From Variovorax paradoxus (GTDB lineage Bacteria > Pseudomonadota > Gammaproteobacteria > Burkholderiales > Burkholderiaceae_C), in contig NZ_CP045644.1 in assembly GCF_009498455.1 (NCBI RefSeq), positions 1,829,001 to 1,893,000 of the forward strand: a stretch of DNA of 64,000 nucleotides, read 5' to 3'. Of the stretch, positions 55,667-63,941 are shown piece after piece; position 1 is the first letter of the stretch, and every line of letters begins with the position of its first letter. The notes under the pieces were generated by a model. The model did not search any database and was not told where the DNA came from. It was given only the letters and a program-made list of their open reading frames with translations. The position numbers were made by a program, and so were the translations under genes.

Positions 55667-56920
55667 ATGAGAGCAACTACAAGCTTTCTCAGCGAGCAAG
55701 ATCTCGATGAGCTTGCCACCGAATTGAAGGAGTGGCCTAACACGGCACGTAGCAACGACGCTTTCGAACTCGGCGTCACGCCGTTCGTGACCTTCTATTT
55801 CTTGTACGACACCAAACGCTACGTCGAGACGTCCCTGCTGATGGTCGATATTCACGAGGAGTTCGAGCGCCTTGTTGGGAAACCGTACAAGACCGCGACG
55901 CACCCCGATTCAGAGCGGCCGTATCCGTACGGTTCGAAGCGCATACCGGATTTGCGTGAGTACGCGAAAAATGCAGACGCGGATGGCCATTTCGCGTTCA
56001 GCTTCAACGACGAGACGAATCACAAGTCCTCGCCTGCCACCTCCAACAATTCATGGCGAATTCCCGCCTATCAGAACGATCGTGAAAGCCGTCGCGACCG
56101 CACTTACTCGTCCATCCAGCTCTACTACCGCTGGTCTTGGTGGAAGGACAACAAGGTGGCTTGGCGTGCTTTTGTGCTTCAAACCATCCAGAAGCTGCAG
56201 CCCGAACAGGTGTACAGCGGCTTTGCCATGGCCAACCCCCTGGAATTCGGCACACGCTCCGAAGTTGCAGTGTGGGAGCGCGCGCTGACGTCGCGCTTCT
56301 ATGGACTGGACATCGATTCGCCGTACGGGATGCACAGGGAGTTGCTCTGGGGCGTCCGTCCACCAACATGGGCCTTTCTGTTGTCCGACGTATGGCGCGA
56401 ACAACTGTCGCTGACACGCGAAGCGGTCAAGGCCGCGCTGACTCATCCTCGAATTACCATTACCGAGCTCGACGCGGGCTTGTGGATCGAGTTGGGCTCG
56501 GAGCCGGAGTTGTATCCCGTAGAAAGTGGTGTCCCCGAGCTGCCCTCGTTGCTCAACAAGCTGTTGCGACCTATACGTCACGATGCTATGGGCCTGCTGG
56601 ACTTCGGCGAATGGGACGGTGACCCAAATGAGCGATTCACCAATGCAGATGCGGTGCGCTGGATGCGTCGCTTCGACGAAGACAGCGATTGGCCGAGTTC
56701 GGAGCAGCGCTTGCGTGCACCCATCGATTCGGTGAGCCAATCGCTCACATCGATCTCCGGCGGTCAGCCTTGTCCCCAGGCAGGCTGGTGGCTAACTCCG
56801 GCCAAAGCAGGCAGTCGCAGCTACTTCAAGGTCGGGGAGGTCATGCCAATCATCAGGGGGAGCAGTTACGGATCGACCTTCTGGCAATGGGACATTGATC
56901 AGTCGGGTCCAAAGCTCTGA
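55667..56920 (+). CDS. DUF3396/type VI immunity family protein with G-W-W module
   Basis: A 417-residue protein. The body (about 40-300) has the DUF3396 look: Y-S-G-F-A-M-A-N-P, then L-T-S-R-F-Y-G-L-D-I-D-S-P-Y-G and R-P-P-T-W-A-F-L-L-S-D, a family of T6SS immunity proteins. The C-terminal module (about 365-417) has C-P-Q-A-G-W-W-L-T-P-A-K-A, S-Y-F-K-V-G-E-V-M-P and T-F-W-Q-W. The ATG at 55667 is preferred because GGAG stands six bases before it; the ATG at 55655 has no ribosome site and overlaps the preceding frame. No effector is adjacent. Confidence 0.72.
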   Translation: MRATTSFLSEQDLDELATELKEWPNTARSNDAFELGVTPFVTFYFLYDTKRYVETSLLMVDIHEEFERLVGKPYKTATHPDSERPYPYGSKRIPDLREYAKNADADGHFAFSFNDETNHKSSPATSNNSWRIPAYQNDRESRRDRTYSSIQLYYRWSWWKDNKVAWRAFVLQTIQKLQPEQVYSGFAMANPLEFGTRSEVAVWERALTSRFYGLDIDSPYGMHRELLWGVRPPTWAFLLSDVWREQLSLTREAVKAALTHPRITITELDAGLWIELGSEPELYPVESGVPELPSLLNKLLRPIRHDAMGLLDFGEWDGDPNERFTNADAVRWMRRFDEDSDWPSSEQRLRAPIDSVSQSLTSISGGQPCPQAGWWLTPAKAGSRSYFKVGEVMPIIRGSSYGSTFWQWDIDQSGPKL

Positions 56921-57209
56921 GATTCAGTTCGAGGCGGTGCGAGAAATGGTCCGAGGCCGGGCGCGCTGCACGAGGCGCAGCAACTGTCCGACGTGACTGG
57001 TGGCGTCAGGCACTGACGTTGAGCGTCACAGCGCTGCTGCCGCCGGGCGGCCGGGTACGTGCGTTGTCCTTATGGATGCCAATATGCCAACGCCAAAATA
57101 GAAAGAAAACGCGAGCGCGCGGCGGCAGACGGATGCAAAGGCTGGCATTTTTTCCGCCTTGTGCATTGCGCAGGTACGACATCGAAAAAAAGAAATGGAC
57201 GTCTAGAAA
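56921..57209 (+). other. gap with a decayed vgrG fragment
   Basis: This 289-base gap has no intact gene. Bases 56958-57044 align with 49935-50022 of the vgrG at 48001 (the segment encoding A-L-R-E-A-Q-K-L-S-D) at roughly four of five positions, but with one base missing, so the frame hits a stop (V-R-H-stop). The remainder (57060-57209) is AT-rich and may hold the promoter and ribosome site of the next gene. Confidence 0.7.
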
Positions 57210-58214
57210 ATGACTGACTTCTACTCGGATCGGCGTGAGCGCTTCTTAAACGAGGAGCCATACCTACTCCTTGTGAACGCGACCCGAGAAAACGTCGCGG
57301 AGCTCGAAGGCTATCTAAAAAATGATCTGGCTTCCGCGGATGAAAATGCTTGGTCCCGCTGGCATAGCTTCTTGGCCGGGGCGAAGTTTTCCTTGTTCGT
57401 TGGGGACTATTCCGTGGGGAGCCCGGTGCAGGAAATCGCGAAAGTTTTTCCTTCTTTGATTCAAGCTGTTGAGGCCGAAAACCTGCCTCACCCGATCTAT
57501 CAGACGGAGCCTGTTTTCCTCGAAGAACTCGACGGCTACCACTACGCCATGACCTTGCTTTCGTTGGCCAATCTGCTGCGCCACGACGACCTCGTTCCAC
57601 GCGTGGCCGCCCTGTTCGATGTGGCCCGGGCCGAAAATCGAGGAAAGGATGCTCTGTACGAAGCGCTGCTTGGAAAGCTCGGCTTGCCGACAGTTCCTGC
57701 AAAGGGCATGTTGCGTTTTCTCAAAGCCCATCCACTTCTGTCGAAGGCCATTGAGGCTGCCCCCCAAAAGCGCCCGCTCTTCATCGCCGAGTTTCTCAAG
57801 AAGTGGTACCCCGCCATGAAGGGAACTTACTGGCATGGGCTGCACGACAGAGCACCGCAGAGTTTCTTCGGTTACTGGGCCTTCGAGGCCGGGCTGGTTA
57901 CCTACCTCTGGGACATCGACGACAGCAGCTACCGCGACCTGCCGTTCTATCCCAAGGACCTGGTTGACTATGCGCGCACGCATGGCGCGGTCGCATCGCC
58001 TGACACCAGCGCTTCCCTTTCAGCACAAGACGGCCCTCCGGTCTCCACACGAGGTGGAGAGCCTTGCCCACTGGCCGGCTGGTGGTTCACGCCAGCCAAG
58101 GCGGGCAGCCGACGCTACTTCAAGGCGGACGAGGTCATGCCCGTCATCGAGGGCAGCAGCTACGGCGCAACCTTCTGGCAATGGAGTGCGGATCAAACGG
58201 CGCCCAAGCTCTGA
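57210..58214 (+). CDS. PoNi-type immunity protein (DUF1910/DUF1911), copy 1
   Basis: A 334-residue protein of the PoNi type, immunity to PoNe DNase toxins. It has E-E-L-D-G-Y-H-Y-A-M-T, L-V-P-R-V-A-A-L-F-D, then the DUF1911 end Y-W-A-F-E-A-G-L-V-T-Y-L and S-Y-R-D-L-P-F-Y-P-K-D-L-V-D-Y-A-R. A G-W-W module follows (about 285-334: C-P-L-A-G-W-W-F-T-P-A-K, R-R-Y-F-K-A-D-E-V-M-P, T-F-W-Q-W). The DUF1910-like N-terminus differs from copy 2, so the two may block different DNases. No PoNe effector is visible in the window. Confidence 0.8.
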   Translation: MTDFYSDRRERFLNEEPYLLLVNATRENVAELEGYLKNDLASADENAWSRWHSFLAGAKFSLFVGDYSVGSPVQEIAKVFPSLIQAVEAENLPHPIYQTEPVFLEELDGYHYAMTLLSLANLLRHDDLVPRVAALFDVARAENRGKDALYEALLGKLGLPTVPAKGMLRFLKAHPLLSKAIEAAPQKRPLFIAEFLKKWYPAMKGTYWHGLHDRAPQSFFGYWAFEAGLVTYLWDIDDSSYRDLPFYPKDLVDYARTHGAVASPDTSASLSAQDGPPVSTRGGEPCPLAGWWFTPAKAGSRRYFKADEVMPVIEGSSYGATFWQWSADQTAPKL

Positions 58215-58250
58215 GACTCAAGTCAAATGCGCGGGTTGGACTGGTGAGCC

Positions 58251-59123
58251 ATGAGTAGTTTCTCCTCGAAGCGTCGCGAAAAATTTCTGAATGAAGAGCC
58301 CAGTTCGGTCCGCCGGCTGGGTCTGCACGAAGACATTGCCGATGCTCAGCTGCTGCTCGACACAAGTCTCGGAAAAGAGGGCTTTCGCGAAGATGGCTGG
58401 TTTGCTTGGAATTGGGCCCTCGCCAGCGCCAAGAGACGTCTCTTGGTTCACTCCTATTCGGACGGCAGCCCGATGGAGCACCTCGCTGCGGACTTTCCCG
58501 GCGTGCTTGCTGCGCAAGAGCCATCAAGCCTCCCTCATCCATTGCACGAAACCGAGCCGTTCTCCCTCGAGGAACTCGACGGCTACCACTACGCCATGAC
58601 GTTCCTGTCCTTGGCCAAGCTGCTGTGTCGTGACGACTTGGTTCCACGCGTTGTTGCCTTGTTCGATGTTGCCTATACCGACAACCGCGGCAAAGACGCG
58701 CTCTACGAGGCGCTTCTCGGAAAGCTGGGGCTACCGACGGTGCCTGCGAAGGGCATGCTGCGCTTTCTCAAAGCCCACCCACTGTTGTTGAAGGCCATTG
58801 AGGCCGAGCCGAGAAAGCGCCCCTTGTTCGTGGCTGAATTCCTCGAGAAGTGGTACTCGGCGATGAAGGGAACTGCGTGGCACGGGTTGCACGACAAGAT
58901 CCCGCAAAGCTTCGATGGCTACTGGGCCTTCGAGGCCGGGCTGGTGACTTACCTCTGGGACATCGACGACAGCAGCTACCGAGACCTGCCGTTCTATCCC
59001 AAGGACCTCGTTGACTATGCGCGCACGCATGGCGCAGTCGCGTCGCCTGACATCAACGCGACCCTTGCGGCACAAGACGGTCCCCCCACCTCCACCCGAA
59101 GTGGAGAGGTTTGCCCGAAATAG
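58251..59123 (+). CDS. PoNi-type immunity protein (DUF1910/DUF1911), copy 2, truncated module
   Basis: A 290-residue paralogue of copy 1. From about residue 95 (L-P-H-P-L-H-E-T-E-P) it is nearly identical, while the first 90 residues are diverged except for R-R-E-K-F-L-N-E-E-P at the start. Its shared module breaks after S-G-E-V-C-P-K: TAG and then TGA stand where copy 1 has GCC and TGG, so the G-W-W module is lost. The DUF1911 core remains intact, so immunity function may persist. It precedes the unknown gene at 59146. Confidence 0.8.
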   Translation: MSSFSSKRREKFLNEEPSSVRRLGLHEDIADAQLLLDTSLGKEGFREDGWFAWNWALASAKRRLLVHSYSDGSPMEHLAADFPGVLAAQEPSSLPHPLHETEPFSLEELDGYHYAMTFLSLAKLLCRDDLVPRVVALFDVAYTDNRGKDALYEALLGKLGLPTVPAKGMLRFLKAHPLLLKAIEAEPRKRPLFVAEFLEKWYSAMKGTAWHGLHDKIPQSFDGYWAFEAGLVTYLWDIDDSSYRDLPFYPKDLVDYARTHGAVASPDINATLAAQDGPPTSTRSGEVCPK

Positions 59124-59145
59124 GGCTGATGGATTAACAAGTTCC

Positions 59146-59904
59146 ATGTGGCTCTACCTCCATCACACCGCCTCAGACCTCATCGACCTGAACCCTGCAA
59201 CCGGCCACTGGCGCCCCGTCGACGATGCCGAGAAACCGCCGGGCGCTTCAGTGCTCGCCGACCTCCCGGTTAAAGGCGGCTACACCATCGAGAACGACAA
59301 GCGCTATTACAGCTATTGGACCGACGACGAGAAGTTCGTTTTTCGCAGCGACGACGGCGCCGTGTTCGAGATCTGCCAGAAGCGTGGCGACGGCTCCGTG
59401 GTCATGCTCCCGCCCGCCTTGCGCAGCGAGATCGCGCCTTCGCGGTATGGCGACGGGCGATTGCGGCAAGGCTTCAGCCAGTTCCGGCTGATCGATGCTG
59501 CGACAGGCCAGGTCGTCTTCGAGCTGGACTACAACGCCGAACGCTATCAGCGCCTGTACCAGTCCGACTTCACCGCGGCGGCGGCCGAGCAGGATCTGTC
59601 CGATTGGGATTTCTTTATCGCCTTGCAAGGCGCCATCGAGATCTTCGAAGAGCGCGCCGCATCCGGCCGCGTCGCGTTCTCCGCGGAGGTTGATGGTTCG
59701 GCGCAGATTCAGGGACAACGCATGCGCCGCGATGAGTTGCTGTTTGCAGACACAGGCCAGACCTGCCCACGCTCGGGCATCTGGGCCTGCCTGACTGATC
59801 TGCGCGTGAGCGCTGCCGTCACGCAGGGCGAGCCGATGCCGTCGAATGGCGGGCAGTCGGTGCAATGGGAGCCGCACTGGCTGAGCGCGGCCGACAACTT
59901 TTAA
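59146..59904 (+). CDS. unknown protein with a C-terminal G-x-W module
   Basis: A 252-residue cytoplasmic protein not recognised by family. Its opening M-W-L-Y-L-H-H-T-A-S-D-L-I-D-L is followed by beta-rich segments (S-Y-W-T-D-D-E-K-F-V-F, F-R-L-I-D-A-A-T-G-Q-V-V-F-E-L-D). The last part has T-C-P-R-S-G-I-W-A-C-L, G-E-P-M-P and V-Q-W-E-P-H-W, a diverged relative of the module shared by the immunity genes upstream. The start at 59146 has only a weak ribosome site; an earlier frame start is a shadow of the PoNi gene. A putative immunity protein by position. Confidence 0.6.
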   Translation: MWLYLHHTASDLIDLNPATGHWRPVDDAEKPPGASVLADLPVKGGYTIENDKRYYSYWTDDEKFVFRSDDGAVFEICQKRGDGSVVMLPPALRSEIAPSRYGDGRLRQGFSQFRLIDAATGQVVFELDYNAERYQRLYQSDFTAAAAEQDLSDWDFFIALQGAIEIFEERAASGRVAFSAEVDGSAQIQGQRMRRDELLFADTGQTCPRSGIWACLTDLRVSAAVTQGEPMPSNGGQSVQWEPHWLSAADNF

Positions 59905-59952
59905 CCCCGCCCCAGCCGGGTCACAAGCCCTTGCGCATAATTGACGCAAGCT

Positions 59953-60918
59953 ATGACTCTCACCGAACTCAAATACATCGTCGCAGTCGCCCGCGAGCGG
60001 CACTTCGGCAAGGCGGCCGAGGCCTGTTATGTGTCCCAGCCGACGCTTTCGGTGGCCATCAAGAAACTCGAGGACGAACTCGAGGTCAAGCTCTTCGAGC
60101 GCAGCGCCGGTGAAGTGACCGTGACGCCGCTCGGCGAGCAGATCGTCCAGCAGGCCCAGAGCGTGCTCGACCAGGCCGCCAGCATCAAGGAAATCGCCAA
60201 GCGCGGCAAGGACCCGCTGGCCGGCCCGCTGAACCTGGGCGTGATCTACACGATCGGCCCCTACCTGCTGCCCGACCTGGTGCGCCAGGTGATCGCGCGC
60301 ACACCGCAGATGCCGCTGGTGCTGCAGGAGAACTTCACGGTCAAGCTGCTCGAGATGCTGCGTGCCGGCGAGATCGACTGCGCGATCATGGCCGAGCCCT
60401 TTCCCGACACCGGTCTGGCGATGGCGCCGCTGTACGACGAGCCCTTCATGGCGGCGCTGCCCGTGAAGCACAAGTTTGCCGACCGCGAGTCGATCACGTC
60501 GGAAGAGCTGCAGAACGAGACGATGCTGCTGCTGGGCACGGGCCACTGTTTCCGCGACCACGTGCTCGAGGTGTGCCCCGAGTTCGCGCGCTTCTCGAGC
60601 AATGCCGAGGGCATCCGCAAGAGCTTCGAGGGCTCGTCGCTCGAAACCATCAAGCACATGGTGGCCTCGGGCATGGGCGTGACGCTGGTGCCGCGGCTGT
60701 CGGTGCCGGCCGAGGCGCTCAAGCCCAAGGGCAAGGGCCGCAAGGACTCCGAGCAGATGGTGCGCTACCTGCCCGTGCGCGACGCGCAGGACCGCGACCC
60801 GCCGATGCGCCGCGTGGTGCTGGCCTGGCGCCGCACCTTCACGCGCTACGAGGCGATTGCGGCGCTGCGCAACGCGATCTACGCGTGCGAGCTGCCGGGC
60901 GTCAAACGACTCTCCTAG
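59953..60918 (+). CDS. oxyR: LysR family peroxide-sensing regulator OxyR
   Basis: A 321-residue OxyR. The N-terminal helix-turn-helix (T-L-T-E-L-K-Y-I-V-A-V-A-R, A-C-Y-V-S-Q-P-T-L-S) binds DNA; the regulatory domain has the redox pair Cys199 (G-H-C-F-R-D) and Cys208 (E-V-C-P-E), at the same positions as in E. coli. Hydrogen peroxide oxidises these cysteines and activates antioxidant genes such as dps. The start at 59953 is preferred over TTG at 59941 because it fits the family N-terminus. It marks the right-hand edge of the accessory region. Confidence 0.96.
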   Translation: MTLTELKYIVAVARERHFGKAAEACYVSQPTLSVAIKKLEDELEVKLFERSAGEVTVTPLGEQIVQQAQSVLDQAASIKEIAKRGKDPLAGPLNLGVIYTIGPYLLPDLVRQVIARTPQMPLVLQENFTVKLLEMLRAGEIDCAIMAEPFPDTGLAMAPLYDEPFMAALPVKHKFADRESITSEELQNETMLLLGTGHCFRDHVLEVCPEFARFSSNAEGIRKSFEGSSLETIKHMVASGMGVTLVPRLSVPAEALKPKGKGRKDSEQMVRYLPVRDAQDRDPPMRRVVLAWRRTFTRYEAIAALRNAIYACELPGVKRLS

Positions 60919-61054
60919 CGATTCGGGGCCTTCGCCTACGCGCAGGCTGTTTGGGATCGCTGATCGCTGGGATAGAGTGAAGCTGTTGCGAAGCCGCCCG
61001 CCGGCTTTCAGAATTTCGGTGTTGTCACCCAACTTCAAGAAAGACCTCTACGCC

Positions 61055-61639
61055 ATGGCCAAACCCGCGAAAAAAACCAAGTCCCCGTCGCCCGCTTCTT
61101 CCGCTGGCAAGGTGCCCAAGAAGGGCGGCGCCGTCGTCGCGCAGGAGTCGGGCAGCCGCAACGCGCCGCTGATCAACATCGGCATCGAGCGCCAGGACCG
61201 CGCGGCCATTGCCGAAGGCCTGAGCCGCGTGCTGGCCGACACCTACACGCTGTACCTCACGACCCACAACTTCCATTGGAACGTGACGGGGCCGCACTTC
61301 AACTCGCTGCATGCGATGTTCATGACGCAGTACACCGAGCTGTGGAACTCGACCGATGTGATCGCCGAGCGCATCCGCGCGCTGGGCCACTACGCGCCGG
61401 GCTCGTACGCCGAGTTCAGCAAGATCGCCACCGTGCCCGACGTGCCGCTGAATCCGCCCAAGGCGATGGAGATGGTGCGCATCCTCGTGAAGGGCCACGA
61501 AACGGTGTCGCGCATCGCGCGCGAGTTCATCCCGGTGGCCGAAGAGGCCGGCGACGACCCGACCGCCGACATGCTGACCGCGCGCTGCACGGTGCACGAC
61601 CAGACGGCCTGGATGCTGCGCTCGCTGCTCGAGGACTGA
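61055..61639 (+). CDS. dps: Dps family ferritin-like DNA-protection protein
   Basis: A 194-residue Dps family protein with an extended lysine/alanine/serine-rich N-terminal tail (residues 1-35) suited to DNA binding. The ferroxidase region is present ([13 protein letters not shown], then [12 protein letters not shown]) and the C-terminal D-Q-T-A-W-M-L-R. It stores iron and shields DNA under oxidative stress. It follows oxyR by 136 bases and is a plausible OxyR target, but no binding site was fixed by eye. Two terminator-like hairpins follow it. Confidence 0.93.
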   Translation: MAKPAKKTKSPSPASSAGKVPKKGGAVVAQESGSRNAPLINIGIERQDRAAIAEGLSRVLADTYTLYLTTHNFHWNVTGPHFNSLHAMFMTQYTELWNSTDVIAERIRALGHYAPGSYAEFSKIATVPDVPLNPPKAMEMVRILVKGHETVSRIAREFIPVAEEAGDDPTADMLTARCTVHDQTAWMLRSLLED

Positions 61640-61654
61640 TGACGTCGGCCTGAT

Positions 61655-61706
61655 CTCCCGGTGCATCGGGAGCCTCTTCCAAGAGCGGCACAATGGCCGC
61701 TCTTTT
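61655..61706 (+). terminator. two terminator-like hairpins after dps
   Basis: CTCCCG (61655-61660) pairs with CGGGAG (61667-61672). Then AAGAGCGGC (61681-61689) pairs with GCCGCTCTT (61696-61704) around ACAATG, followed by TT. The second is a strong stem with a short T-tail. Together they separate dps from ubiA. Confidence 0.7.
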
Positions 61707-61730
61707 GACGTCTGCCTTGCCGCTTTTCGC

Positions 61731-62594
61731 ATGCTTCTCGCCCGCCGTTTTGCGCTCTACCTCGATCTGATCCGCTGGAACCGGCCGGCCGGCTGGCTCC
61801 TGTTGTTGTGGCCCACGCTGGGCGCGCTCTGGTTCGCGGCCGATGGCTGGCCCGGCTGGCACCTCGTCGTGGTGTTCACGCTCGGCACGTTCCTGATGCG
61901 CAGCGCGGGCTGCTGCGTCAACGACGTGGCCGACCGCGAGTTCGACCGCCACGTGAAGCGCACGGCCCAACGGCCCGTGACGAGCGGCGCGATGTCGGTC
62001 AAGGAAGCGCTGGGGCTGGGCGCGGTGCTGGCGCTGCTGTCCTTCGGACTGGTGCTCACTACCAACCGCACGACGGTGCTGTGGTCGTTCGCGGCGCTGG
62101 CGATCACGCTGATCTACCCGTTCGCCAAGCGCTTCGTGTCGATCCCGCAGGCGGTGCTGGGCATCGCCTTCAGCTTCGGCATCCCGATGGCCTTTGCCGC
62201 GGTGCAGTCGACGGTGCCGGCTTTTGCCTGGTGGCTGCTGGCGGGCAACCTGTTCTGGGTGCTGGCCTACGACACCGAGTACGCGATGGTGGACCGCGAC
62301 GACGACCTGAAGATCGGCATGAAGACCTCGGCCATCACCTTCGGCCGTTTCGACGTGGCGGCGGTGATGGCCAGCTACGCGATCTTCCTGGCGGTCTGGA
62401 TCTGGGCCGGTGCCAGCCGGTCGCTGGGGATGCTCTTCTATATGGGCATTGCCGCGGCGGCGGCCCAGGCGCTCTGGCACTGGCGCCTGATCCATGACCG
62501 CACGCGCGACGGCTGCTTCAAGGCCTTCCGCGAAAACCACTGGCTGGGCTTCGCGGTGTTCGTCGGCATCGTGGCCGGCTATGCCATCCGATAA
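61731..62594 (+). CDS. ubiA: 4-hydroxybenzoate polyprenyltransferase UbiA
   Basis: A 287-residue integral membrane prenyltransferase that joins 4-hydroxybenzoate to the polyprenyl chain in ubiquinone synthesis. Eight to nine hydrophobic segments are visible, with the two aspartate-rich motifs N-D-V-A-D-R-E-F-D and [13 protein letters not shown], and the R-P-V-T-S-G sequence after the first. Length is normal. Start at 61731; the upstream ATG at 61693 is in a different frame. Confidence 0.96.
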   Translation: MLLARRFALYLDLIRWNRPAGWLLLLWPTLGALWFAADGWPGWHLVVVFTLGTFLMRSAGCCVNDVADREFDRHVKRTAQRPVTSGAMSVKEALGLGAVLALLSFGLVLTTNRTTVLWSFAALAITLIYPFAKRFVSIPQAVLGIAFSFGIPMAFAAVQSTVPAFAWWLLAGNLFWVLAYDTEYAMVDRDDDLKIGMKTSAITFGRFDVAAVMASYAIFLAVWIWAGASRSLGMLFYMGIAAAAAQALWHWRLIHDRTRDGCFKAFRENHWLGFAVFVGIVAGYAIR

Positions 62595-62609
62595 AGGAAG
62601 AGGCTGCAC

Positions 62610-63077
62610 ATGCTCGACCGCCTGACACAGAAGATCGGCCAGGAGGGCCTGTCCGAGTGGCATGCCATCACACAACAGATGGTCGACCAGTACGCGGTGC
62701 TCTCGGGCGATGGCGAAGGCGAGTGGATCCACCTCGATCCGGAGCGCGCAGCCCGCGAGGCGAGCTACGGCGGAACGATCGTGCCGGGCTTTTTCCAGGT
62801 TTCGCACCTGATCCGGCTGACCGGCGAGGCGATGCGCACGCTGCTGCCCTTCGATTCGAACCACGCGCTGAACTACGGCTTCGACCGCCTGCGCTTCGTG
62901 AGGCCGATGCCGGTGGGTGCGCGCTTCCGGGCGCGGGTGCGCATTCTCAGCGCGACGCCCAAGGGAGAAGACGGTTTCCTGTTGAAGGAAGAGGTGCTGC
63001 TCGAACTCGAGGACGGCACGGTCACGCTGGCGGCCGAGTGGCTGTTCTTTCTCGGCCCGCGCGCGCTCGCTGGCTGA
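62610..63077 (+). CDS. MaoC-like hotdog-fold dehydratase
   Basis: A 155-residue MaoC-like protein. The hydratase motif region reads Y-A-V-L-S-G-D-G-E-G-E-W-I-H, a variant of the family's S-G-D-x-N-x-I-H pattern, followed by G-G-T-I-V-P-G-F (the conserved V-P-G). Such proteins hydrate enoyl-CoA or related thioesters in the cytoplasm. The substrate cannot be read from sequence. It starts 15 bases after ubiA in the same direction, with an AAAGGAAGAGG ribosome site, and converges on proC. Confidence 0.85.
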   Translation: MLDRLTQKIGQEGLSEWHAITQQMVDQYAVLSGDGEGEWIHLDPERAAREASYGGTIVPGFFQVSHLIRLTGEAMRTLLPFDSNHALNYGFDRLRFVRPMPVGARFRARVRILSATPKGEDGFLLKEEVLLELEDGTVTLAAEWLFFLGPRALAG

Positions 63078-63083
63078 CCGGCT

Positions 63084-63941
63084 TCAACCGCGGCCGAATT
63101 CCTCACCCAGCTCGGCGGCTCGTGTCTGCGCTGCGCGGATGGCGGTCTTGAACTGCGCCTTGACGTCCGCGCCTTCCAGCGAGGTGATCGCCGCGTAGGT
63201 GGTGCCGCCCTTGGACGTCACGCGTTCGCGCAGCACCGATGGCGGCTCGGTCGCGCTGTGGGCCAGCGCCGAGGCACCGGTGAACGTGCCGATGGCCAGC
63301 CGCTGGGCCTGGTCGGGCGTGAGGCCCATCTCGACGCCGGCTTCGGTCATCGCTTCGATGAAATAGAAAACGTAGGCCGGACCCGAGCCCGACAGCGCGG
63401 TCACCGCGTCGAGCGCGGGTTCGGCGTCGACCCAGATCAGCTCGCCGGTCGGCGCCAGCAACTGGCCGACGCGCGCACGGTCGGCGCCTTCGACGCCGGG
63501 CCGCGCGAAGAGGCCGGTCATGCCCTTGCCCACCAGCGCGGGCGTGTTGGGCATGGCGCGCACGACGCGCTCGGTACCGAGCCAGCGGGCGATGCTGTCG
63601 GACGGAATGCCCGCCGCCACGCTCAGGTGCAGGGCGTCGCCGGCAAAGGCGCGCACCGGACGGGCGGCTTCCGCGAAGGTCTGGGGCTTGACGGCCCACA
63701 CCACCACGTCGCAGCGTGCGAGGGCTTCGGTGGCCTCGGCCTGGGCCACGATGCCGTAGGACTGGGCGAGCTTGGTGCGGGCATCGTCGAAGGGTTCGAC
63801 CACTTCGAAGTTGTCGGCTGCGACGCCCTGCTGGATGAGGCCGCCGATGATGGCGCTGGCCATGTTGCCGCCGCCGATGAAGGCGATGGGGGGCAGGGGG
63901 CCCGGCGCGGTGCGGGGCAGGAAGGTCACGGCGATGGTCAT
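63084..63941 (-). CDS. proC: pyrroline-5-carboxylate reductase ProC
   Basis: A 285-residue NAD(P)H-dependent enzyme that makes proline from pyrroline-5-carboxylate. The Rossmann motif I-A-F-I-G-G-G-N-M-A stands at about 18-27, the A-V-K-P-Q motif at about 87-91, and the C-terminal G-S-G-P-A-Y-V-F-Y-F-I-E-A-M with G-G-T-T-Y-A-A-I further on. The N-terminus has a short extension before the Rossmann fold. Its ATG overlaps the stop of the gene that enters from the right edge. Confidence 0.96.
   Translation of the reverse strand: MTIAVTFLPRTAPGPLPPIAFIGGGNMASAIIGGLIQQGVAADNFEVVEPFDDARTKLAQSYGIVAQAEATEALARCDVVVWAVKPQTFAEAARPVRAFAGDALHLSVAAGIPSDSIARWLGTERVVRAMPNTPALVGKGMTGLFARPGVEGADRARVGQLLAPTGELIWVDAEPALDAVTALSGSGPAYVFYFIEAMTEAGVEMGLTPDQAQRLAIGTFTGASALAHSATEPPSVLRERVTSKGGTTYAAITSLEGADVKAQFKTAIRAAQTRAAELGEEFGRG

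Noticed and set aside
60991..61007. Hairpin AAGCCG/CGGCTT between oxyR and dps as a terminator
   Set aside because: The stem is only six bases and no T-run follows; it could equally be leader structure, so it was not listed as a feature.
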